A stretch of 64,000 bases of DNA from Gardnerella greenwoodii 00703Dmash (GCF_000263635.1 NZ_ADEV01000007.1:1-64000); one strand, 5' to 3'; shown: positions 48,228 through 55,694, numbered from the stretch's first letter. Notes: generated by a model not told the origin, from the letters alone. Numbers and translations are program-made.

Positions 48228-48450
48228 TTCGGACACTCGCGCAGTACGATTTCTGCGTGAGTGTCTGATTTTGCTTGTTTTGGGACACTGGTGCAGTATG
48301 CGTTCTGCGTTAGGGTCTGATTTTGCTTGTTTTGGGACACTCGCGCAGTACGCTTTCTGCGTTAGGGTCTCATAATCCTGTTCTTTGGACACTCGCGCAG
48401 TTTGTGTTCTGCGTGCGCGACGACCTGCCTGAGCGCTTATAGCGCGAGCG
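48228..48450 (+). repeat. 52-bp-period repeat array, locus C, ending in a REP fragment
   Basis: GTCT starts at 48263, 48315 and 48367 keep the 52-bp period, with GGACACTCGCGCAG or GGGACACTGGTGCAG cores. It ends in GCGCGACGACCTGC (48415-48430), the border of the REP family. It fills most of the gap between the giant gene and thiD. Confidence 0.85.
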
Positions 48451-48461
48451 TAACAATCTGC

Positions 48462-48492
48462 TTGAGTATAAATGTGCGCGACGCAATATAAT
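48462..48492 (+). promoter_or_regulatory. Candidate leaderless promoter of thiD
   Basis: TTGAGT at 48462-48467, a 19-bp spacer and a perfect TATAAT at 48487-48492, then 6 nt to ATG 48499. No thiamine riboswitch fold is visible upstream, and there is no leader to hold one. Confidence 0.6.
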
Positions 48493-48498
48493 AAAAGT

Positions 48499-49431
48499 AT
48501 GACGCTAGTATCAAGCAAACAGCCTTCGCAATCGTCGATGCAGCAATCAAATCCAATCATCCCGCGCGTTTTAAGCGTGGCTGGCACAGACCCAACAGGC
48601 GGAGCCGGCGTTCAGGCGGATCTTAAGTCAATCATGGCAGCTGGCGGCTACGGCATGTGCATACCAACTAATCTGGTTGCGCAAAACACGTGTGAAGTGC
48701 GCGAAGTGTTTACGCCGCCGGTCAGCTTTTTCCGCACTCAACTTTCGTGCGTGTACGACGACGTTACGGTTGACGCGCTAAAAATCGGCATGCTTGGCTG
48801 CGCTGAATACATTGAGGCTATGCGCGATTGGATGCAAAATAATCCCGTGCCTGTAAGCGTGCTAGATCCTGTGATGATATCGACTTCCGGCAAGCGTCTG
48901 CTTGAGGAGAGTGCCGAAAATGCGATGCGAAACTTTATAAGCTGCGTTGATGTTGTAACTCCAAACGTGCCGGAGTTGGCGGCTTTGTGTAAGTTGCCAG
49001 TTGCGAAAAACTTTGATGAAGCTTGCAGCCAGGCGCGCGAGTTGGCTGCAAAAAATAGCGTTGTTGTGATTGTAAAAGGCGGGCATTTAACCAGCGAAGA
49101 CGTTGGAAATACTGCGGTTTTTCCGGATGGTGATGCGCGGCACGTTCCAAGCAAGCGCGTTGAAACAAGCACGACTCACGGAACTGGGTGCGCGCTTTCT
49201 TCTGCGTTGGCCACGAAAATTGGGCTGGCTTTGCGCCAGGGTAAGAGTTTAAGCGATCACGATACTGTGATGCGCGCGCTTGAATGGTCGACTGCGTGGC
49301 TTCGAGAGGCGATTGCGGCCGGGGAAGAGTTGCACGTTGGGCGCGGAAGTGAGGTCGTCCATGTTCGTGGGCATGTGCATGGCCACGGACCTGTAAACCA
49401 CTCCGTGCGAATCTTAAAGCAAACTGTGTGA
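48499..49431 (+). CDS. thiD: Hydroxymethylpyrimidine/phosphomethylpyrimidine kinase
   Basis: This 310-residue ribokinase-like enzyme phosphorylates HMP and HMP-P for thiamine synthesis or salvage. It shows RVLSVAGTDPTGGAGVQADLKS near the N-terminus, ALKIGMLG, VLDPVMISTSG, VVIVKGGHL and the anion-hole THGTGCALSSALAT. The start at ATG 48499 is chosen because a perfect TATAAT lies 6 nt upstream; the frame continues back to ATG 48472, which would include the -10. An ATG at 48538 is also possible. The C-terminal 40 residues are His/Gly/Val-rich. No thiE or thiM adjoins it, so a salvage or partial pathway role is possible. Confidence 0.93.
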   Translation: MTLVSSKQPSQSSMQQSNPIIPRVLSVAGTDPTGGAGVQADLKSIMAAGGYGMCIPTNLVAQNTCEVREVFTPPVSFFRTQLSCVYDDVTVDALKIGMLGCAEYIEAMRDWMQNNPVPVSVLDPVMISTSGKRLLEESAENAMRNFISCVDVVTPNVPELAALCKLPVAKNFDEACSQARELAAKNSVVVIVKGGHLTSEDVGNTAVFPDGDARHVPSKRVETSTTHGTGCALSSALATKIGLALRQGKSLSDHDTVMRALEWSTAWLREAIAAGEELHVGRGSEVVHVRGHVHGHGPVNHSVRILKQTV

Positions 49432-49500
49432 GTGCAGCAAATTTTGTGAGTGCAGGCAATGCGTGAATGCAGCAAACTGCGTGAGTGCAGGCAGTCTGCA
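49420..49500 (+). repeat. Imperfect ~18-bp tandem repeats after thiD
   Basis: Four units of the form GTGAGTGCAG(C/G)CAA overlap the thiD stop and run on downstream. No gene is seen from here to 49843. Confidence 0.65.
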
Positions 49501-49742
49501 TTAAAAGCGCGCGATTCTTTCGCAATAAAGCGAACCTTAAAGAAACCTGAGAAAAGTATTAAAAAATTCTGGTTACGGCGTGTCTTGTAATTTTTACGCA
49601 AAATCCATATCAAAGCCGTAAATATTTCGTCTTTTTAACACAAAAACAGAAAATTTATCAAAAATTCGCAGCATTTGTGGGTATAAAACTTGAACACAGG
49701 TGTTGAGTTTTCTGAGAGTATGCTGTAAGTTATAACTCAGCT

Positions 49743-49840
49743 ACCGGTGAAATCCCTAGTTCCACCGGTGCGCGCGGGAAACCGCAAATGGCAAATTTTT
49801 CTTCGTGTACCTAGCACGAAGGAGAAGAAGAAAGGAAAAT
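49743..49840 (+). promoter_or_regulatory. Structured leader with two hairpins before the LAKTG protein
   Basis: ACCGGTG (49743-49749) pairs with CACCGGT (49763-49769), and CTTCGTG (49801-49807) pairs with CACGAAG (49815-49821). The second hairpin ends a few bases before the AAAGGA ribosome-binding site, so it could affect message stability or translation. No known riboswitch is recognised. Confidence 0.5.
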
Positions 49841-49843
49841 ATT

Positions 49844-51178
49844 ATGTTGAATAAGAAGGCTATCGCCGCATTCGCTGCTGGCGCCACACTTCTTTCCGGT
49901 ATGGCATTCGCCGCCCCAGCTTTCGCTGCTGAGCCTGCTAAGAAGCCAACTGCTGAACAGTGCAAGAAAGCTCAGGACGATGTTAATGATGCCAAGGCTG
50001 CTTTGCAGGATGCAAAGGATGATCTTGTTACCGCTAATGCTGCTAAGCGTCGTGCTCATGCTAAGCTTGACAAGGCTACAGCTCTCGTGAATGCTTATAA
50101 GACTGCTCTTAAGGCTTATAATGATGCTAAAGCCGCTGAAAATGGTAAGGCTGATGCAGAATTAGCTGATGCTCAGGCCAAGACGGCACATGCAAAGGTT
50201 GATTTCGATAAGGCTGCTAAGAATGCAGAAGCTAATGATGATTTGAAGCTTGGTGCTGCTAAGGAAGTTACTGCTGCAACTGCTGATGATTACAAGGATA
50301 AGCTCACTGCTCTCGATACCAAGAATGCTGATGAAGAAGCTCAGAAGAAAGAGGATGCAGTATCTGCAGCCCAGGATAAGCTCGATCTTGCTAAGATTCA
50401 TTTGACGAATCTTGGTTGCGCTGTCAGCGGTGGCGAGGATCCAAATCCAAACCCAGGTCCAACCCCAACTCCAACTCCACAGGGCAAGGATGTTCAGCAC
50501 ACTCTCATCGACAAGGTTCGCTTTGCTAAGATGATGCTTGACGACGCTGATGATGCTTTGGCTCACGCAAAGGCAACTCTTAAGGATAAGACCGCTGCTC
50601 TTGCTGCTGCTACTGCAGAACTTAAGGCTCGTACCAACGATCTTGACAACGCTAAGTTGCGTCTTAACGAATTCTTGGCTTCTGGTGTAAACGATTCTGC
50701 TACCCAGACTCGTTTGAGTGACGCTGTGGATCGCGCCGAAGCTCACGTACTTCGTGCAACCGCTGCTTTTGCTAAGGCTAATGGTGAGTATAAGGATGCT
50801 TTGGCCAAGGCTTTTGCTGCAGTTGACGCTTACAACAAGGCTTTGCTTGACTACAAGGCTATTTACAACGAGGCTGTTGCCAACGGTGTAAACCCAGCTT
50901 TGCTTCCACCAGTTGTAACTTCTGACCCATTGTCCAAGAACTTCCCACAGGTTCCAGGCGCTAAGGCTCTCTACGACTCCGCTTTGAGCGGCAAGTTCGG
51001 CCAGGAAGTCAAGAAGATTCTTGAGGAAGCTTCTTCTAAGAAGAACGATGCTAAGAAGGCTGATGCTAAGAAGTCTGCTGCTCCATTGGCTAAGACCGGT
51101 GCTGCTGTAGCTTTGGCTGCTGTTGCTGCTTCCGTGCTTGCTGGTATGGGTGCTGCTCTTCGCAAGATCCGCCACTAA
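49844..51178 (+). CDS. Coiled-coil surface protein with LAKTG sorting signal
   Basis: This 444-residue protein has a signal peptide (MLNKKAIAAFAAGATLLSG, cleavage near AFAAEP) and an Ala/Lys/Asp-rich helical region with heptad-like repeats (about 45-185). A Pro-rich hinge (PNPNPGPTPTPTPQ) leads to a second coiled-coil region (about 225-345). The C-terminus carries LAKTG (415-419), a membrane helix and a short basic tail (RKIRH). LAXTG is typical of class E sortase substrates, unlike the LPXTG of the pilin. AAAGGA precedes ATG 49844. A smaller relative lies at 51880 with near-identical ends and a shared LYD(S/E)ALSGKF motif. Function is unknown; an adhesin is plausible. Confidence 0.88.
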   Translation: MLNKKAIAAFAAGATLLSGMAFAAPAFAAEPAKKPTAEQCKKAQDDVNDAKAALQDAKDDLVTANAAKRRAHAKLDKATALVNAYKTALKAYNDAKAAENGKADAELADAQAKTAHAKVDFDKAAKNAEANDDLKLGAAKEVTAATADDYKDKLTALDTKNADEEAQKKEDAVSAAQDKLDLAKIHLTNLGCAVSGGEDPNPNPGPTPTPTPQGKDVQHTLIDKVRFAKMMLDDADDALAHAKATLKDKTAALAAATAELKARTNDLDNAKLRLNEFLASGVNDSATQTRLSDAVDRAEAHVLRATAAFAKANGEYKDALAKAFAAVDAYNKALLDYKAIYNEAVANGVNPALLPPVVTSDPLSKNFPQVPGAKALYDSALSGKFGQEVKKILEEASSKKNDAKKADAKKSAAPLAKTGAAVALAAVAASVLAGMGAALRKIRH

Positions 51179-51276
51179 GCTGAGGCTAGTTCGGCACTGA
51201 ATTAGTTGATTCGGCGTTGAACTAACTTAAGTAAACTTGCTGGAGGATAACTTCCTTCGGCAAGTATGCTAAGCTT

Positions 51277-51309
51277 TCGGGGACTGATTCGTCAGTCCCC
51301 GATTTTTTT
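51277..51309 (+). terminator. Rho-independent terminator of the LAKTG gene
   Basis: A 10-11-bp stem (CGGGGACTGA / TCAGTCCCCG) with a stable TTCG tetraloop and a T7 run. Confidence 0.96.
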
Positions 51310-51340
51310 GCTCCAAACGCGCGCAACTTATCTCGCGTTG

Positions 51341-51451
51341 GCGCGACGACTGCTTGAGCGCAGCACAGCGCGCGCGAAAGCAACTCGGAGCGGAAACTCG
51401 CTTAGGTTGGAAGTCCAGTGGACTTCCAACGCGAGTTTCGTAAGCGAGCGC
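51341..51451 (+). repeat. REP/BIME-like element, copy 3 (forward)
   Basis: The element runs from GCGCGACGACTGCTTGAGCG to GTTTCGTAAGCGAGCGC. Core arms GTTGGAAGTCCA and TGGACTTCCAAC lie at 51416-51440. Confidence 0.85.
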
Positions 51452-51534
51452 TTATAGTGCGAGCTTTGGTGTGGTGTATTGCTCCAAATGTGGGGAATCT
51501 ATCTCGCATTTGGAGGGTTTGGTTTGGCGTATCG

Positions 51535-51660
51535 CTCCAAACGTGCGCAACTTTTCCGGCGTTTGTTGTCGTTTCTGCATTGGTTGACCACATTTGCCGT
51601 GTATTTTTACTGGCGTTTGTGGTCGTTTCTGCATTGGTTGACCACATTTGCCGTGTATTT
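51535..51660. repeat. 54-bp-period repeat array, locus B
   Basis: CATTTGCCGTGTATTTT recurs at 51591 and 51645, 54 bp apart, with CGGCGTTTGTTGTCG and GGTTGACCA between. Partial related units lie upstream. It adjoins the REP element at 51341. Confidence 0.85.
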
Positions 51661-51682
51661 TATTTGTATAACCTATATAAAT

Positions 51683-51713
51683 AATGCCGGGAGAAGTACT
51701 CTCGGCATTCTTT
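51683..51713 (+). terminator. Hairpin terminator following the 54-bp array
   Basis: AATGCCGGGAG pairs with CTCTCGGCATT (one G-U) across a 5-nt loop and is followed by TCTTT. No gene directly precedes it, which hints at a transcript from the repeat region, or it may simply be orphan. Confidence 0.6.
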
Positions 51714-51756
51714 GTATAACAGTTATTGTATGTATTCCCAATTTATGAAGTTTTAA

Positions 51757-51805
51757 TCCAAAAAAAGACGTGTGGCGTAAAACCAACGATTTCACACCAC
51801 ACGTC
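51757..51805 (-). terminator. Terminator of the LPKTG gene
   Basis: GACGTGTGG and CCACACGTC (51767-51775 and 51797-51805) form a 9-bp stem. Read on the minus strand it ends in a T-run. Confidence 0.7.
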
Positions 51806-51879
51806 AAAGTATGTTATTAAACGGCGCAAATTAAAACAACTTACACCTTTTAACTTTTCAATTATTCATTAGTTACGCA

Positions 51880-52341
51880 TTAATGGCGGAACTTGCGAAG
51901 AGCAACACCCAAGCCTGCAATAGCAGAAGCAGCAACGGCAAGCAAAGCTACGGCAGCACCGGTCTTAGGAAGCCTCTTGGTCTTAGTGCACTTAGGAGCT
52001 GGCTTGGCTGGAGTATCGAACTTGCCAGACAAAGCTTCGTCGTAAAGTGGGGTGGTTGCTGGCTCGTAAACTACAGTACCCAAATGATTCGTGTATGTGC
52101 GAGTCTTTGGATTTGCGACCAAAGCAGCTGGAGCATCAGGAAGCTGAGCTGGAGCTGGTGCAGGAGCTGGGGCTGGAGCTGGCTCTGCAAAAGCTTCAGA
52201 ACTTGTAGCAGAATCGTAGCTCAATGGATCAGCAGTATTCAATGGCGAAGTAGCATCAGCCATTGCTGGGGTTGCAAGAGCAAAACCAGAAACTAAAGTG
52301 ACGCCAGCAGCGAATGCGGCAATGGTCTTTTTAGTCAACAT
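51880..52341 (-). CDS. Small LPKTG-anchored surface protein
   Basis: This 153-residue protein is a short relative of the 49844 product. Its signal peptide (MLTKKTIAAFAAGVTLVSG) and its end (TGAAVALLAVAASAIAGLGV ... RKFRH) are nearly the same. Before the anchor it carries the shared LYDEALSGKF. The middle holds an Ala/Pro repeat (EPAPAPAPAPAPA) and a short unique part with TYTNHLGTVVYEP. The sorting signal is LPKTG instead of LAKTG. Coils are absent. GAAGGT precedes ATG 52341; the frame extends further but without a site. Function is unknown. Confidence 0.85.
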   Translation of the reverse strand: MLTKKTIAAFAAGVTLVSGFALATPAMADATSPLNTADPLSYDSATSSEAFAEPAPAPAPAPAPAQLPDAPAALVANPKTRTYTNHLGTVVYEPATTPLYDEALSGKFDTPAKPAPKCTKTKRLPKTGAAVALLAVAASAIAGLGVALRKFRH

Positions 52342-52619
52342 TTGTAGACCTTCAATCTCTTTTATCTGATTCCCACGCAAAAGTTAGGGCTAACGCGTAG
52401 AAGACAGATACCAATATTTAGAACCCAAAACTGGAATAGAACGGCCAAAAGCTCAGCCGAAGTAAACCTATTTCAGGCTACAAAAACTTAGCCTACACCA
52501 ATTCTTTGCAAATCAAAAGTTTTTATAGAAAAAAATCACTAAATAAAAGATGTTTTGTAGCAATAAGACACTACTGACAGTGTAGGTAGGACCTGACGAA
52601 GAAAGGCATAAACTGCGCG

Positions 52620-52735
52620 CGGCTGACCACATTCTCCGTGTAATTCTCCGGCGTTTGTTGTCAATTTTGCCGAAGCTGACCACATTTGCCGGTAAATTCT
52701 ACGGCGTTTGTTGTCGTTTTGGTCGCGGCTGTCTA
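52620..52735. repeat. 54-bp-period repeat array, locus C (2 units, degenerate)
   Basis: GCTGACCACATTCTCC and GCTGACCACATTTGCC lie 53-54 bp apart, each followed by CGGCGTTTGTTGTC. The region 52342-52620 should contain the promoter and leader of the LPKTG gene, but no clear element is seen. Confidence 0.75.
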
Positions 52736-52782
52736 TTTGCTGCTCTTTCTGTAGTGTTTTGTAGAATAGTTGCATATGCGCT

Positions 52783-52953
52783 GATGAGTTCAAAAACTTG
52801 ATGTCGAAAAATTCTACATCAAGTCGGGGTGGTCGCAGAAAGCTTCCATATGCTTTTACTGAGCAAGGCATCTATATGCTCATGACGGTGCAAAATTTCG
52901 ACTATTACGCGGATAGAGTCTTTGAATTTGCGCTTGTATCATGCGATGTTTGA
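52783..52953 (+). pseudogene. Relic of an ORF6N-domain gene
   Basis: In one frame the sequence reads DEFKNLMSKNSTSSRGGRRKL and then PYAFTEQGIYMLMTV, clearly matching the ORF6N protein at 32578 (PYAFTEQGIYMLMTV). It lacks the start of the domain, with an in-frame stop at 52762, and loses similarity after MTV. It is therefore an internal fragment. An unrelated-looking short frame follows (LYHAMFDELLKNP). It lies beside the RelB/YoeB pair, echoing the ORF6N and HigBA neighbourhood. Confidence 0.8.
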
Positions 52954-53040
52954 TGAGTTGTTAAAGAATCCTTAGTTGGAGTTTTAGCATTTTTTGTGCG
53001 CGCGGATTAGCTGCGATTTTTGCGCGCTTGTGTATTCGCG

Positions 53041-53304
53041 TTATTTATCGTCGTAGTGGCCTCTGCAGGCGTAGATTATAATCGCTTCATCTGTAAATGA
53101 GTAAACGATTCTATCCTTATCGTTTACTCGTCTACTCCAATAACCGGAATAGTTTCCTTTAAGTGGCTCAGGCTTACCTTTTCCATCTATTGGATTTCGC
53201 ATAATCTCTTTAATAATATTGTTAAGCTTTTTACGAGTTTTATTATCGCTTTCCCAATAGAGATAGTCGTTCCAGGCGTCTGGAGTCCAAGCAATTTTTC
53301 TCAT
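53041..53304 (-). CDS. yoeB: YoeB/Txe-type toxin
   Basis: This 87-residue protein is a clear Txe/YoeB-family ribosome-dependent mRNA interferase. It has AWTPDAWNDYLYWESDNK, KLNNIIKEIMRNP, GKGKPEPLKGNYSGYWSRRVNDKDRIVYSF and the terminal CRGHYDDK with its catalytic-type His. Full family length. It lies 17 bp after the antitoxin gene, so antitoxin-first order applies. No separate promoter is seen between them. Confidence 0.95.
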   Translation of the reverse strand: MRKIAWTPDAWNDYLYWESDNKTRKKLNNIIKEIMRNPIDGKGKPEPLKGNYSGYWSRRVNDKDRIVYSFTDEAIIIYACRGHYDDK

Positions 53305-53321
53305 TGTTTGAATCCTCAGGC

Positions 53322-53597
53322 TTAATCCATTATTAGATTGTGCTCTTCGAGCTTGATTGTGCCATTTTTCACGCCGTCAATCTGCGATTTCAAATATGCT
53401 TGATTTGACGGTTCATAAAACGGGTCTAGCGAAAAATCTAACGGTATCCTCTTTTCGCGACCGATTGTTTTAATAAACACGTTCAGCGCGGCGCTCATAG
53501 AGATTCCGAGCTCCTTGCAAACTCGTTCTGCGTTGAGTTTGTCTTCTTTCTTTGCTCGAAAGTTCACGTTTACTATATCTGTTGTTGCTGTAGCCAT
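53322..53597 (-). CDS. RelB/DinJ-family antitoxin
   Basis: This 91-residue protein matches RelB/DinJ antitoxins: a ribbon-helix-helix-like N-terminus (NVNFRAKKEDKLNAERVCKELGISMSAALNVFIKTIGREKRIPLDF) and a C-terminal toxin-wrapping tail (IDGVKNGTIKLEEH). The usual partner of YoeB is a YefM/Phd antitoxin, so pairing RelB/DinJ with YoeB is a mixed combination. It should repress the promoter at 53657-53695. Confidence 0.92.
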   Translation of the reverse strand: MATATTDIVNVNFRAKKEDKLNAERVCKELGISMSAALNVFIKTIGREKRIPLDFSLDPFYEPSNQAYLKSQIDGVKNGTIKLEEHNLIMD

Positions 53598-53656
53598 GCG
53601 TTATTCCTACTCTTATTCAAATTCTTATGGCGAATTCTGTACTTTTTGATTATCTG

Positions 53657-53695
53657 ATTACATAATAATTATATACAATGTAACGTAAATGTAAT
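53657..53695 (-). promoter_or_regulatory. Promoter and operator repeats of the RelB/YoeB operon
   Basis: On the minus strand TATAAT sits at 53668-53673. ATTACAT (53657-53663) is inverted against ATGTAAT (53689-53695), and ATGTAAC lies at 53678-53684, 11 bp away. This spacing suits cooperative binding by a ribbon-helix-helix dimer. About 70 bp lie between -10 and ATG. Confidence 0.6.
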
Positions 53696-53734
53696 TAATT
53701 ATGCAAGCAATTGTTGATGATTTTATTGCGCGAC

Positions 53735-53930
53735 GACCTGCTTGAGCGCTGCGATTTAGCGCGCGATGACTTGCTTTCTGCGCGAGTGTCTCATTCTGCC
53801 CATTTTGGGACACTGGTGCAGATGAGTTAATGCGTTATTGTCTCTGTTTGGTTGTTTTCGGACATTAGTGCAGATTGCGTACTGCGTTAGGGTCTCATTT
53901 TGCTTGTTTTGAGACACTGGTGCAGATGGC
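53735..53930 (+). repeat. REP border fragment plus 52-bp array, locus D (3 units)
   Basis: GCGCGACGACCTGCTTGAGC opens the region. GTCT starts follow at 53788, 53840 and 53892, exactly 52 bp apart. The second unit is the most diverged (GTGCAG core kept). A REP copy and a 54-bp array follow directly. Confidence 0.85.
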
Positions 53931-53945
53931 GCTCGTGCTGATTAC

Positions 53946-54056
53946 GCTCGCGCGCGAAACTCGCGTTGGAAGTCCACTGGACTTCCAACTTAAGCGAGTT
54001 TCCGCTCCGAATTGCCTTCGCGCGCTAAATCGCAGCGCGAAAGCAGGTCGTCGCGC
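53946..54056 (-). repeat. REP/BIME-like element, copy 4 (reverse)
   Basis: Core arms GTTGGAAGTCCA/TGGACTTCCAAC lie at 53965-53989, in the reverse orientation, ending in CAGGTCGTCGCGC. Confidence 0.85.
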
Positions 54057-54082
54057 TGCACGCGTGTCTGAAGACCGGCGTA

Positions 54083-54240
54083 GCGAAACATTTGCCGTGT
54101 TTTTTATCCGGCGTTTGTTGTCGGTTTGGCTGATTTTGGAAACATTTGCCGTGTTTTTTCTACGGCGTTTGTGGTCGGTTTTGCGGATTTGGGAAACATT
54201 TGCCGTGTATTTTTCCGGCGTTTGTGGTCGTTTTGGCCTC
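54083..54240. repeat. 54-bp-period repeat array, locus D (3 units)
   Basis: GAAACATTTGCCGTGT starts at 54085, 54139 and 54193, exactly 54 bp apart. It ends 4 bp before the stop codon of the mevalonate kinase gene. Confidence 0.9.
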
Positions 54241-54243
54241 GGC

Positions 54244-55380
54244 TTATGCCAGCGCACCCAAGTCCACAATCCACGTGCCGCACGCGCCAGCCGCGCGCAA
54301 AGCCGCGCTTACTCGCTCGGCCGCAGCCTCAGTATCCGCCAGCGCAATCACGCATCCGCCGCCACCGCCGCCAGTAAGCTTCGCGCCCAACGCACCGTGA
54401 TCGCACGCAGTCTGCACCAACTCATCAAGCTGAGGCGTGCTCACGCCCAAATCAGCCAAAATCCTGTGCGCGCGCGTCATCCTCGCACCCATATCCGCAG
54501 CGCGCCCCAACGCCAAATCTTCCGCCGCCTGATTCGCAATCGCCCCCAACTCATCCAGCTGATTTTTAACCGCATCCGGCTTAGCATCCATTCGCGCACG
54601 CAAAGCATCAACCGTTACGCGCGTCATGCCTTTGCACCCAGAATCCGCCAAAATAAGCCACGCTCGCATGTTTATTTCCATGCGCGAAAACTCACCGCTG
54701 CTAAAATGCACAGGCCACGAAGCCGAAGTTGCAGTGGCATCCAAGCCCGAAGAGCGCCCGTGAGCCACGCGCTCAGCCGATTGCGTGAGCGCAAAAATCT
54801 CATCTTCACTTGCGCGAATTTTGTAGTAGTCAAGAATTGCGCGGATTACAGCTCCAGCTGAAGCGGCAGACGAGCCAAGGCCGCGCTCAGGCGGAAAATC
54901 AGACTCTGTTGCAACATGCAGCGAATCGCCGACGCGCCCAGAAAACTCGAGTGCCGCGTGAATTGCGGTGCGAACGCTGTTAAAACGCTGCGGAACTTCG
55001 GAAAGTTTGCCAGTAAAGTCTAGGCAGGAAAGCGTGATGAGCGAATCGAAATTTTGGGGGATAGTGGACTCGGCAGATTCGGGAATTTCTGAGCACGTTT
55101 CGCACGTTTCGCAAGTTGCAGTTTCGCCAGTTTCGCAGCCAGCATTTTCCTCACCCGCTAAATCGCAGCCAGTCACCGTGGCTCGCATGCGCAAGTTTTT
55201 CAGCGGCAGAGCAATCGCAGAATACCCATAAACCACGGAATGCTCGCCGAAAAGAATCACCTTTGCGCAAGTTTCGCCGTAACCCGTGCGCGCACAATTT
55301 CCCGACGCTTTAGCATAACTTGACGTCGTCTTAGCGTTGATATTAAGCGCTTTTGACGGTTCGCGTTGCGTTTGCGGCAC
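54244..55380 (-). CDS. mvk: Mevalonate kinase
   Basis: This 378-residue GHMP kinase phosphorylates mevalonate to 5-phosphomevalonate in the cytosol. It has the N-terminal KVILFGEHSVVYGYSAIALPL, the ATP loop PPERGLGSSAASAGAVIRA, and the C-terminal LTGGGGGGCVIALAD. A Cys/Glu/Thr-rich stretch (CETGETATCETCETCSE, about residues 85-100) is an in-frame simple-repeat insertion. Start GTG 55380 has AAAGGAG about 10 nt upstream. It is divergent from the decarboxylase gene across 314 bp. Confidence 0.93.
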   Translation of the reverse strand: MPQTQREPSKALNINAKTTSSYAKASGNCARTGYGETCAKVILFGEHSVVYGYSAIALPLKNLRMRATVTGCDLAGEENAGCETGETATCETCETCSEIPESAESTIPQNFDSLITLSCLDFTGKLSEVPQRFNSVRTAIHAALEFSGRVGDSLHVATESDFPPERGLGSSAASAGAVIRAILDYYKIRASEDEIFALTQSAERVAHGRSSGLDATATSASWPVHFSSGEFSRMEINMRAWLILADSGCKGMTRVTVDALRARMDAKPDAVKNQLDELGAIANQAAEDLALGRAADMGARMTRAHRILADLGVSTPQLDELVQTACDHGALGAKLTGGGGGGCVIALADTEAAAERVSAALRAAGACGTWIVDLGALA

Positions 55381-55694
55381 GACTTCACATCTCCTTTGTG
55401 TTCTTGCGATTTAATTTGCGATTCTTGCGATTTAACAATTTTTCTAATTTAGTCGCGTCGACTGCAAAAAACTACGGTATGCGCCTTACGCTTACAACAC
55501 ATTCACATTTGCGGCAGATTTCTAGAGTTTTTTATAGTTTGCGCGTGTTTTAGTGTGTTTGCGTTCGCGCGCGTTTTCTTGCGCGTATGAGCTTTTGCGC
55601 CGGCAATTGCTAAAATAGATACTTAGTGCGCTGTGCACGCACCAACGCACCAGCCTCGCAAGCCGCGCCCACCAATTCGCAGCAAAGGAATCGC
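55381..55694. other. Divergent intergenic region between mvk and mvd
   Basis: It should hold both promoters. A TAAAAT hexamer (55611-55616) faces the decarboxylase gene without a good -35. TTGCGATTCTTGCGATTT-like repeats lie near 55408-55430. No further gene or known element is seen. Confidence 0.4.

Noticed and set aside
48430-48498. TPP riboswitch before thiD
   Set aside because: No thi-box-like sequence is visible, and the TATAAT lies 6 nt before the start, leaving no leader.
30747-54240. CRISPR arrays at the 52-bp and 54-bp repeat loci
   Set aside because: Units are conserved over nearly their full length, with no unique spacers, few units per locus, and no cas genes in the window.
53875-54861. 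328-codon forward frame overlapping the REP and 54-bp repeats and mvk
   Set aside because: It runs through non-coding repeats and then antisense to mevalonate kinase. No domain or ribosome-binding site is visible.
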